Positions 1 to 12,600 of a DNA stretch of 64,000 bases are shown here, piece by piece (position 1 is the stretch's first letter; each line of letters begins with the position of its first letter). The translations under genes were made by a program, and so were the position numbers. Under the pieces are notes generated by a model, which was given only the letters and a program-made list of their open reading frames with translations, did no database searches and was not told where the DNA came from. The DNA comes from Chrysaora quinquecirrha (Eukaryota; Cnidaria; Scyphozoa; Semaeostomeae; Pelagiidae): contig JACTAT010000013.1 of NCBI GenBank assembly GCA_014526335.1, positions 3,693,987 through 3,757,986 of the forward strand, given 5' to 3'.

Positions 1-604
1 GTAACGGTTGAACACGAAAAGCTATTGCTAACTGCTTGGACGAACCCCTTTAGAGTCAACATACATTGTGGACCACTGCAGCAATAGTTATCTATTAAAG
101 GACTGGATCAGATAGAAACTTGGCTTCACTTTCAATTAGCGATACAACTGAAAGAACAATGTCACGTCTTTCACACTAACAAGGTAAAAACACATTTAAC
201 TCTTTCATCCCAGGAAGGGCCATATGGCCCACTCATGTTTCGAAGTTTTAAAATCATCAAATCATAAAGGCCTGGCTAAACTAGAAGACATGTCGCGCAC
301 GACATGGATGTCCCCTCCAGTGTCTCCCAGTTTAAACAGCTCGGAAACTTTGTAGCGCGCGACAAAAGTTGTAGCAAGAGACACGCAAATGTTTCTTGGA
401 GACAACAGAAACACTTCTTGTCTGCGCGACATGCAAATGACTCGAGGGAAATGTTTCTCGCTTGTAACTCGGATGTTTAATTATTCTGGGAGACACATCG
501 AATACAGTGTCGCGCGCAACAAGCCTCCTAGTTTAGCCATAGCTTAGGACATCCCTTAATCCAAATGTTCAAAGAAAATCAATAGACAAAGTAAAACAAC
601 TAAC

Positions 605-3600
605 CTTGCAGTTTTTTCGCAGAAATCGTAGGGATGGTGGTACTGCCCAGTGAAAAAGCCCATTGATATATTTTCCTTCAGCTTTTATATGATCTGGTAA
701 TGTATTTATCCATGAGTCAAGAAGTGGTGCCCAGCCAAGAGAGGATGGCTCCAGGTATATCATACCGCAGCGGCTGACAGTAGCAGGCTGTAAAGAAAAG
801 TTGAGCGTCTATCATTTGTGTTGAGCCTAACGATGCTAAAAGTGGGAATGAGACGAGACTGATTAGAAGAGACTGAGGAGACAGATAGAGACGAGACGGA
901 TTCTTGTACTGTAAATCTTTCTGGAATATATAGAGATCTCGCTGTCTTCGTAACAACGAACGCTATTCACCTTTATGGGTATTCATTCATTTAATAATAT
1001 CAGTCTTTACTAGCGGTTAACAGTGGCACTGACCAAGCCCAAATCTACGCTAGCAAATCTAACAGCTTTGAATTAAACTGAATTTGAATCAAATTGAATA
1101 ATAAAGTTGCTTCATGGCTTCTATAATGCTTCTATATAATACAAAAGCATACCCCTCTTGTATATTTAAATGAAATGAAAATAGGAGAAAAACCAACCGA
1201 TGCTTGGGACAAATCATTGGTTTCAAAGATCAAACTCATGGAGCCAGAAAGCTGAATAATTTCACCACTCATCAAGCAGAGCTATAAAAAAAGGAGATGA
1301 TCATTAAAAATTAAAATCAATATTGTTCAGAGAGAAGGTGATGACGGTGAAATGGTGTATTTAGGGCCAGCCACTAGCAGTCGCGTAGCCAAGGGGGCAC
1401 GGGGGCGGCACGGGGGTGGTCGCCTCCCCCCCCCCATTATCGCCAAAATACTTTTCTTATATAGGCAAAAAATGATTTAAAACGTCGTAGGGTACAATAC
1501 GGTTTGATTTCTTTGACCACGCCCTTTCCCCCCTCCAATGTTGGATATCTGGCTACCCCACATTGGTCATTAGGATCTCTGAAGCAGGTAAGCGAAGAAA
1601 CCCCGACCCTTTCTGTGACGCTTCCGTTTCTGGGGTTTGATCCCTGACCTCACTAGCCCCCTGACACAAAGACTAGGTGGATTAGACCATGACGCCACTG
1701 CACCTTCTAAGAAGGAAGGGTCACGGGGTCACTCTAATAAAAAATATAAAATGCTCTAAGAATCACCGTATCTTAAAGTATTTTTGGTGAAGATATTAGT
1801 TGAACAGCAGTAGCAAACCATACCTTTTTATTATCATCAAGCACAGTATTCATATTCTCAATCCACAATGCATCGATTGGACCATCAAAAACGACCCATT
1901 TTCTAGTCTCAGTTTGGTCAGAAGCATACTCTCTGAACGTATTGGCGCAAACACCATCAGTCCATTCGTGAGACACGGGATCAAACTGTCCGAAAAGTTG
2001 TCCCATAGTAATGGCCTTTGGGTTGATGATCCTGTACCAGACTTTCTCTTCATCGTGGCCCTTTTCACACATAATCGTCAGTGTATTGGCGAGGACGTCG
2101 AGAACCTTGGTCTTTGCTGAAAAGGCTCTCCGACCAACATGAATCCGTGACGCACAATCATCATTTCGTACGTCTGAATTAGCTTTTCTTGGAAGAAATC
2201 AGTCGCTTGTAGATTTGCCTTCTTGCACACACCGAATACACTATCAAGAAAAACGCTATAGTCTGCTTTCGGCTGCTTAACTCCAGGAAACAAATCAGAT
2301 ATAATTCCTTCGAATAGGGGGATATCGTGCGACAAGAATTTCGGTTTGTTGACATCCATTATTGAGCGTAAGAGCAAAACATCTTCGTTTTCGTCGGGAA
2401 ATTTCAATTTCAGGTTTCCGGCAGCGGCTAACACAGCCTTGACGGCTCTCATTCCATAATCGTAGTGAAACTGAGATGATAGCTGTTCTGAGCAAAGCTT
2501 GTATGTTGTCACGATTTTCACGGCCAGATTTCTAGCATCGACGAATCCGAACGAGTACAGACTGATCTCTGCAATAAGTGCGTAGTCCGGAACCATCATT
2601 GCAACGGTACGGAACAGGACCTTGAGATTATCAGGAAGCTCGGATCGTCCCGCGTATCCAGGGTTCATTGTGATACAAACATAGCAATTGGCATTGAGTT
2701 TCAGTTTAGTGCCTTCAAAAACGAATTCATCCAGATGGGAAGCCACGGCTCTTTGAATACAAAGGATCTGTTGAGCAACAACAGACAGTACTTCTAATTC
2801 AATACGATTGAACTCATCAAAACATGCCCAGGCACCACAAGCGGCCAAACCTTTAAAGAACTTTCCCATCTGTAAGTAATCTAAGCCATCAGAGCAGTTG
2901 AACACAACGCATTGAATTGCCAACGCCTTCGCAAGATCCTTCGTTGTTTCCGTCTTTCCCGTCCCCGCAGGGCCTTCAGGTGCACCGTTCAAATTCAAAT
3001 GAAACGCACCAACTAATGTACGGTAACATCTATCGGTCAGCGGCGTTATCACTAATCTCCCTGAGTTACCAAGATATTCATAAGCATAGTTAACTGTAGC
3101 GTTGATAATTCTCACGTAACAATCATTTTCCTCCCAATAATATCTCAACTGACTTAGCCACTGGAAGTCATTCTCTGATGATACGCCAAGCTCGGCCATT
3201 TGATTGACAACATCACGAGCATGGACGTCAATCACAACGAGAGCTCCAAGAGTGACTCGGTTTTGCTTTGAGAGTTTCCCACGAACCAGCTCGACAATAT
3301 CTTCCAGTTGCCTCTGTAATTTGTCATAGTAATCCCTCAATCCACGTGCGCCTCCTTTGATGGCTTCATGGACCTCCGCTGTCCAGTATATCTGACTGGT
3401 ACATAGCACAACCTGTCCAGGCCACTCTTTCACCCAATCTTTCCGTGGTGTCTGCGGATACGCTTCAGTTGATCGTTCCACCGTATCTCTTACACTACTA
3501 ATCATGACATCCTGGACCTGCAGTAGCCACCTTTCAACGACACCACGAGCGGAAGATGTTGATATAGTCTCGCTGAGGTTGACTTTTTCACCTTCACTGC

Positions 3601-6600
3601 TAAACATTGCTGTAATATCCAGTGATGTTGTGAACTGAAGTTTTGCGATTCCTTCGAAGCATTTCTTCAGATGAGGTTGAACACGGTAAGGATCTTTGGT
3701 CTCTGATAATATTTCCAGCATCTCGTCATTGGAGAGAAAGAAGAACCTACAGAAAGAGAAACAAAAGTTTACATTTGATTTAAAAAGAATCGTGCAATAT
3801 GTGATATAAATATAAATGGGTAGAATTAGACTGCAATTCATTAGCTGAAAAGAAACAGATGTCTGAACATGAGGCAATATACAATTGATCATCGATTTTT
3901 CGACCATTCCTGGACTACGGAAACTTCTTCGAGTTAACAAGGCTTCGATATGTAGAGGGGTTTCGTACATTCATATACAAAGTAAGAAAAATCTAGCATG
4001 ATAGCTAAAATTCGAGTTGTCGAGGAATGATAGGCGAAATAAAGAGGTTGAACTCTATTTCCTAGGCTAACAAGCATGTTAGCGCATATGATTGCCAGAC
4101 CAAAGAACATGTTAGTACATGAAGTTAGTGCATGACACCCAAGCCTCAAAATCAAGTAATTCATTCATTTTTCTTCGTGATTTGACATGATTTTATAAGA
4201 CAATCTCAAGACATTCCAAGAGAAATAAAAAACAACAAACGTCTGTTAAACAGAAGGAAATAGTAACTAAAATAAAGCTACAAAGTCAAACATCATATGG
4301 TAAGCATGGTGATGGTTGTAGCAACATTACCTGTCTCAAATATTTAACGTAGCATCTTACCTCGGAAAAAACAGTCTTTTCTTCTCAAGATAAGCATTAA
4401 GACCTTTGTTAATCTGATCAAGCAACCGATTACTGTTGAGTAGACCCTCGTACAATCCTTCAATTCGTGTGGCGACAAGAACTTTCGGGTCTCTCACGAC
4501 AGACGTCATCATCCTTTTCCAGTTTCTATCAACAGTTTGAAAATTCCTGCCTTCCTCAGGCATTTGCTGCATGATATCCTCTGAGCTGAAGATTGGTTCC
4601 AGATAAAGCCATTGCGCTTGTACTTTGAGCCACTCGTCAATCGTGTCTTGCATGTTGAGAAGTCGTTCTTCCCATGCCTTTATATCGGCTTCGAAAGGTT
4701 TAATAAATGGAGATCCTCGCATTGTTTGGGTTTTAACAATCTGGTCATCAAGCATTGCTTGGATTTCATCGACTGCTGCCAATATAGCAACACCAGTGTC
4801 TCTGTATGTTGTTGTGTTGAATATGACGTCATCCCAGTCGTCTTCCATCTTCTGTTTTGCTTTTTCTAAAGAGTATTCCTAAAGAAATCAAAAGAAACAT
4901 GTTCAATCAGTTTTATTGCCGTTTTTTTTTCGAGGAATGTTTAGACTAGTTTGCCAATGAGGAGGTTTGGAAATAGAGCAAAATACTCTATTTGCCAAAT
5001 TGGAATTCCCCAAAGGTATTTCCTTGAAAGCAAAAATTTAATATATTCAGCCAATTAAGGCTGAAGCAGTGCAGGTGTTGAACATCATGCACCTGTTTAT
5101 AAGGGTACTTTGAAGAAACAAAAGAACAGCATATTCCAGGTATAAGAGCATAACTAGACTATTCTTATTTATATTGTAATACGTTCCTAAACAATGCTTG
5201 ACAAACATTCATTGCTCTTCACAAGCAGAAAAGTTTTGGACCTTGTATGAAAATTGCCTAGCCTAGTTGCATCCACTTCTAATAAAAAAATGCTTTTTTG
5301 AGGTTAGTCAATTAAGAAAACATTGCAATACCACAAGAATATAATAGGATAGTTCTACGTGACTGTATACCTTGCTAGCACCACCGCTAATGGCTTCAAA
5401 TTCGTCAAGATAAGGAGTAAGATTGTTTTTCAACATCTTTCTCAATGTTGTACTTGAATCTGGTGCAATATCATAACCAATTTTCTCTGACATTGCTTTC
5501 CAGTGTCTCTGACGCAGACCAGGATTGCAGAGGGTGCTGAGTATTGGTACGTTCTCCTGTTAATTGAAAATTAAGAATCAAGAAATACGAGTTCTAGTAC
5601 ATAGCAACATCATAACATAGCACTACACAGCACTACACAGCACAGCACATAATAACACAGCAGATTTCAGAACAACGCTATGGAGAAAAGTGCAACACAA
5701 CACAGCAATGCAACAGACAATAATAGATAACAGATAACGTACAAAATGATGCAATACCGTACAGTACAATTCTACACAATAATACAATACAATACAATAC
5801 AATACAATACAATACAATACAATACAATACAATACAGTACAGTATAATACAATATAACACAATTATACAATTCAATACAATATAATACGATACGATACAA
5901 TGCAATAGAATACAATACAATACAATGCCATACAACACAATACAATACCATACAACACAACACAATACAACACGATACGATGCAATACAGTACAATACAG
6001 CACAGTATAATACAATATAACACAATTAAATACAATACCTACAATACAACACAATAATACAATTCAATACAATATAATACGATACGATACAATACAATGC
6101 CATACAATGCAATACAATACCATACAACACAATACAATACCATACAACACAATACAATACAACACGATACGATGCAATACAATACAATAAAATGCAACAC
6201 AATACAATACAATACAATATAATACAATACAATACAATACAATACAATAAAAACAATACAGTACAGCATAATACAATACAATATAAATTTTGCAACACAA
6301 CTGAATGACATATCAAAAGTATAACATGTTATTTGACCGTAGAATACAGACCACAAAGCACAAAAGGCATCGAAACATAATGCATCAAAACAAAAACAAA
6401 ATAGGGTATCAATACCTTGAAATCCTTTATCTGATGTTGAACGGTATGCGCAACTTTGAGTGTTGGAAATTTTTCATCAAGATTAACTTCTTCTTCGGGT
6501 TTTTTCTTCCTTCTGACGACATCTCCTTTTTCTTTATCCTCCCCCTTTTTTGCCATCGAAGTAAATTGCTTTACAAGTTTATAAACTTCTCTCCCAAACT

Positions 6601-9600
6601 CTTCAACCTTGATAAAACGAGACAAACTTTACTAATTACTGAACACCGTTAAAGCTTCACTAAGCCTCTCTCTAATAGTGCCCCTTTTCTATCAAAGTCC
6701 CTCTTCAATGACCCCTCTGTAATAAGCCACCGTATTGGAACATATATCATATATTAGCCACCATCTCGATCAAGATCCTTACTATGTTTATTTACTGCTA
6801 TACAGTAGTAGCAAGAGTGCAAACTACACAATTTAGTGACCATGTCATAGACATCTCAGACTATAATAATCTGACTGTAATAATAACTACTAACTTTATG
6901 ATTTTTAAGTTCAAGAAATTTTTCTCTAGCCCATCTCTTAATGTACGCAACATCCCTTACGACTGGCAAAGAGTATGTTCTTATTTCATTAACCCCCTTC
7001 TCCAATAGACCCCTCTGTAAGAACCACCCTCTTAAGGTAGCTGCTCTCTCTCTAATAAACCCCTCTTTTATAAGCCCCTTTCTTATAATATTCCGCTCTT
7101 ATAACCCCTTCTCTTATAAACCCTTCTCTCTAAGTTCTACTCAAAAAATTTCTAAAAATAGAACAGGGTTAGGACTAAGTAGAGTTGTCAGGGCAACAGA
7201 GAAATGGTCAATCGGGATTATTATAAAAATGAACGACCATGGAAATTTACGACAAGACAGCGATCTGATTATGATTTTTATTATGTTATTGAATAAGAAT
7301 ATGATTTTAAAGGTACCTCAGCTTCAATATTTTCAGCATTGAGGTCTAGAAATGCTCCGTCCATCCACTTCTTCTCAGATCTTTGCCATTTCACAACAAG
7401 AGAGAACAACTTCAAGTATGGTTCTATAGCATTCGTAAGAATCTCTATTTCAGGATACGTAGTCAACTCCCATTTGAAAAGGTTCTCTTCCTATAAAAAA
7501 GTAATACATCTTACAGACATTTTGATATTTTTCCAATTAGCTATCGCACGTTAAGCCCCATACGTTGTATCTTTGTTCTCAATTGAATGGTTCCAGAATT
7601 CTTAGAAAACCAACAAAAAACAAACAGAAAGACGTGTTTACAATAGTTCTGGTTTTGCTCCACCTAAATTTGGAGTAATTTTAATTTAAGGCCCAAGCAA
7701 GAAATTTTGATATTTTTCCAATTAGCTTTACACCTAAAACCCTCATACATTATGTCTTCGTTCTCAATTTAATAACTCAAGCAATCTTCGAAAACCACCA
7801 AAAACAGAAAAGTGTTTACAATAGTGCTGGTTTTGTTCCACGAAGTACTTTGAATTTTAAGCCCAAGTCAAATGATGAAGCATTGTTCGTCAAATGCCTG
7901 AAATTTGCTTGTCCAGCAGGATGTTTTACCGTTTAGCCACATTGCAAACTTTGCTTGTCAAACATTTTTTGCTCGTGACAAACAGAAATTGTTTCTGAAG
8001 CTTCAAAAACATCGCTAAGCAACCCTGCTTGCCAAGCAATGTTTCGCGACGCAGTCTAACAGTCAAACATTGCTTATAAAGCAAATCTTAAATGTTTGAT
8101 CAACAAGGTTTGCTCGCTTTGTCAGGGCCTTAGGGGGTATGAAAGGCAAATCGAAACAGTTCGTGCAGTTTTTGTACAGAAAAGAGAAGATGTGGAGATA
8201 CGAAGAAGCTGGCCTGCACAGTCTGTGACACAAAAACGAATAGGGCTAAAATCAAAGCAACATTAATGAACCTAGTTCATCAGTTCAGTAAATAATCACT
8301 TGTATCTATTTGAATAAGAGAATATGTACCTCGTTTATGAATTCAATCGTTTCTGTAAGCTCAGCAATCTTTCTCTGCACAGCTTGCACATCTTTGAAGT
8401 AACGCAACATCAAATCCATGTCTCCGAATTCAACAAACTCTGCAACCTGCCTGTAGAGATTTCTCGTATTCAGCATCTAAGGCTGCAGTTGGAATTATCA
8501 AATAAAAAGCTTCAGGGAAGTACTAAGGATTTGGATAATAATTCTGCGATTGTGCTGTGGCGTCGTCTAATCAAGCTACCCTTTGGTGTCAAGAGCTTCA
8601 CGAAGTCGGGCTTCAAGTCCCAGATACATTAAGATCACAGTTAGGGTTGAGGCCTCGTTACTTCATCTACTTCTGAAATCATAGCGACTGGCGCTAAACA
8701 CACCACCTCACCTTCACCTTCACTTCATTTAACATTGATTGCCAAATTAGATTTTGGGCAACATTTAAAATATATGGTATAAAGTTTTTGAAATGTTTAG
8801 TTAAAAGTCATTGAGTGCCTCAAAGCTACAATACAAGTGAAACATCGAGGCATTAACCAGACAGCATCTGCGCAGGGATTCAAAAAAGGGATCCAACCTC
8901 CCCCTTGAGTTGCAGTAAGATATACGGTATATCATATACAACGTTTGAGACTTGCTGGACAACTATAAGCAATTTAGTTAACTTTGAATCCATTATAGAA
9001 GAAAAATGATTACATAGGCACTGGAAGCTTGTAATCTTATTCTTTTTGTTTCTGTAACTTTCGTGCAGTAATGGTGATTCTACTTACAACTTTGCAAAAT
9101 CGAGGGTACTAGTAGAATAGCTTGAAGGAACAGAACTTACTTTTTTAATCTATCTATCTCAAGCATAACCTTCTCTCTTTTCTGTTAAAGCAGATTCACC
9201 ACTCTTTTGTGAGGCAGCAATTATCTATTGACAAAATAGGTCAGTTCAAAGAAATAATTCAATTCTATCATGTTACCGTAAGTGCTGTGTAGCATAAGAA
9301 CAGCCAATTTTAGGTTTGGAAAGTTGCAAGGCAGATTGTGAGTTATAAGAAAACGGATAAGCGTCAAACTAGATTAACTGTAGTCTTTTTAGCCAAGCTT
9401 ATGTCGGCCTACATAAGATATGATAGAACTAACGACAAATAGTCGCAACTGCTAACCTGTGTTGACATGTTAACAACTAGTCCGAACTAATAGGATACAG
9501 TTGGTTGCGGTCCTACGAGCGCTCGGGTTGACTGCGACTGACGAGAATCAGTTGTCAACTAACCGCAGAAGTAGAACATGCCTATAACTTTCAGGAAATG

Positions 9601-12600
9601 TTAACCGATTCATTGCCACAGCGCTTATGTTGACAGGTCAATTGCGATAAATTTGTTTAAAAAGTCGCTGAATAGAGGTTGGCAACTAATTCTGATCTGG
9701 GAGCCCTGATTATGACTGTGCGAGATGTCGACATAGGCCTTAGCTTTAGAAGACCAAAGCTTACCTCATCACTCTCGTCAAAGACTGGGTTGATTTCTGT
9801 TGGCCAATTCAGTACAGTACTATTCAGAACAATATCGTTCGGTTGAAAGCTGTAATGGTCCAATAAATAGGCCAATCTATGCTGTGATTCCTAAAGATGG
9901 TAACATAGTAACGTTTATTAAATAACGCAAGGTTAAGAAAATTGTGAAGGTTACGAATATAGCAAAACATACATATTGGTAAAAAGGGTATGAAATGAAA
10001 GCTTGGAAATTGCATACGATCTAAAAAGTATAAGAAACTTCAGATAACACGGTTGAAACGGGGATGGCTGACATAGTTCAAACTGCAAATCAACTCTACT
10101 TGCCTTGATGTCCTCTTTGATTTTAATCAATGTTTTTGCTGTGCTTGCTCAACAAACTTCATCAAATCAATCATTTCTTTTGTATCTTTCGGTTCACATA
10201 ATGCTTTTTCTTTCATTGTTTCGAATGCAGTGCAGATACTAAAATTTAATGAATTGAGTTACAAACAAAACAAACAGCAGCCTTATCATCATCGCCAATA
10301 TTCATCTTGTGTTATGCATCTAGAAATACATTTAAAAAAACCATTAGGGTTATTAATATGTCTTTTCCCTTGGATTTTGGAAGGCGTTGGGAAAGTTGAT
10401 AAGAAATGATGTGGGTAGCCAATACTTACAATGCCTGCCAGAATACTTGGAACGCCAGGTTGAATTTCCTACTCAACGCCACATCTCCCCTCCCCCCTCT
10501 ACAAACAATGTTGGTTTAATGAATGATAAAACTTTTCAGGTGCACATGAACATTGAAATCATGTAGCAGCACCCTTCAACATGACAAAACAACATTGTTT
10601 TCAGGGGGAGGGGGGATTGAGTCTGTGAGTTGTGCTTGGAATTGTAAACACTCTTTCATGGGAAAAAGGCTAGAAATATGATGGGTGTTCCAACAAATTC
10701 TGGCAGGCATTGTAGATCGATATCCAGGCTCATCAAGATATCTCCATCGATACGAGCTTTCCCTATAAGGACACCCTTTATAAGAAACACAAGGATGATA
10801 TTTTAGTCAAAATTTTCTGAAACCTCAGGACATGCCTTACATAGACATTGACTGCATACACGAAGCAATGGTCAGGAAAAGCAACTTCAACAATATTTAG
10901 AAGGGTATGGCATGGAATGATAGCAAAAAGAAAATCAGGCCAAATATTGGCAATCAAAATGTGAATGAAGCTGAGTTTTTATAGTAGAAAAACATGTGAA
11001 TGGGAAAAGAGCCTAAAAACTGCCAAACCTTCATCGGGTCAAAATAGAATTATTTAGTAAAAAACATCTTGCAGACCTAGGGAAGTCAAACAAACTAAAG
11101 TATATCTACTACTGCCTACTGACCGCTGGTTTTCTTTCCTGTGATCCTCTGCAAGTCTTGTCAAAAGCATTTCTGCATATCCATGTGCTTTGCTCGCAAG
11201 GCCTCGTTTCAGATCATCACAGTCAAGCCGCATCATATCCATATGTGCTACAGTAAAGAGGCTGGATACTTCTCTTGCTATCAGTCTGAACTTCTCGATT
11301 TCCTAAAGACGAAAAATGCTTTGAAAATAGAGTGTTAACAATACTATGTACAATGCAACCTTACAACATACAACAGACACCTCCGGGAGCAAAACAGACG
11401 CCTCCGGGGCCAAAATATTATCAATTGTAGATCCATGGTACCCACTGTATTGGTGTTTGCTTTAGGAAAGAATTCACCTTTAGAATGCGAATATTTGTCG
11501 GGTGTTCGGAGGTGTCCGTTGGACAGAGATGTCCATTAAGGCTCTTTAAAACTAGCGAAGAAGTTTTCGCCACTTCTAGATTTTCTGCATAATATAGCTC
11601 AGAATGTCAGAATATTTTTCACGCAATTGAAACGCTATAGCGTGATTTCTTCTTTAGTATCAATTTTGTGAAATTTTCCGACCCTCCTGCTCTTATTAAG
11701 ACCTCACCTTGAATTTATCGCAGAAATTGACACCATTTTTTCTTTTGGTAAAATATTATTGCAGTTAGAAACACAAAATTTTTCATTACATGCAGTCTTT
11801 TTAAATCTATCGTCTACATGCGAGATAACGTTTTTAGTAATCTTATTTTATCTAGAACCAAGAAAAACAGTTTGCTTCTTTATCTGAAATACAACCCCCA
11901 CTTCTTTGAACCCCGCTGATTAAAAATTCCATGAAGTTCCAAACGCCCACTTATTCAAACCCCAAGCAATTAGGCACCTAAGAGCATGGGAAAAGATTTA
12001 TGACTTAATTGTTACCTTGGTGTAATCCTCAAAGCTGTGATCTGAATTGAGGAATTCGTCCAGTTCTGCAGCAGCTCCGCCATCTACAAGCATACTGTAC
12101 TTATCTGCAGAGAAAACAAGCAAAGCGATATCATATCTTCGACAATAGTCAATAATCTTGGTTTTTATGGGTACCTGAGCAAAAACATATACACAAGGCA
12201 TTGCGATGAATAGCAGAATCATTTTCGGGCATACTAGTATGCCCGAAAATGATTCCGCTGTTCATCGCAATTTTGAAGTTTTGTACAGCTCAAAGACTAT
12301 ACACAAGGCATTGTGCATAAATCCGTACTTGCTTCTAGATCTGTGACTTCATAGCCCAAGGAAACTATACATTGACGTGTCTGTTTACACAATTACTACC
12401 AAGACTACAGGCAACAAACTTACCAAACGAGGCTAAGTGTTCTTTGGGTTGTTCCAGGTTCTTCTGTACAGCCTCTTTTAGAAAGTCGGTATATGATTTG
12501 ATTACAGCCGGGTCAATCTTCGCATCGATGTTCACAGTGACTGGACCTCCACTCAGCCATGACTATAAAATAAAAACAGGAATAACATACAGCAGTTAGA

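Noticed and set aside
3747..3970. N-terminal extension of the long dynein frame ([12 protein letters not shown]...)
   Set aside because: It runs through a polypyrimidine tract and acceptor into intron; the true exon starts at 3746 and joins exon 4361-4878 in phase.
5623..6356. Several 80-115 codon minus-strand ORFs rich in Tyr/Ile/Val/Cys
   Set aside because: They are readings of the AATAC microsatellite, which lacks stops on that strand.
12105..12174. Extended version of dynein exon 12016-12104 starting at VPIKTK
   Set aside because: The acceptor CTCTGCAG at 12105-12112 gives the right phase and the family-like FDKYSMLV; the longer form breaks the frame with the previous exon.
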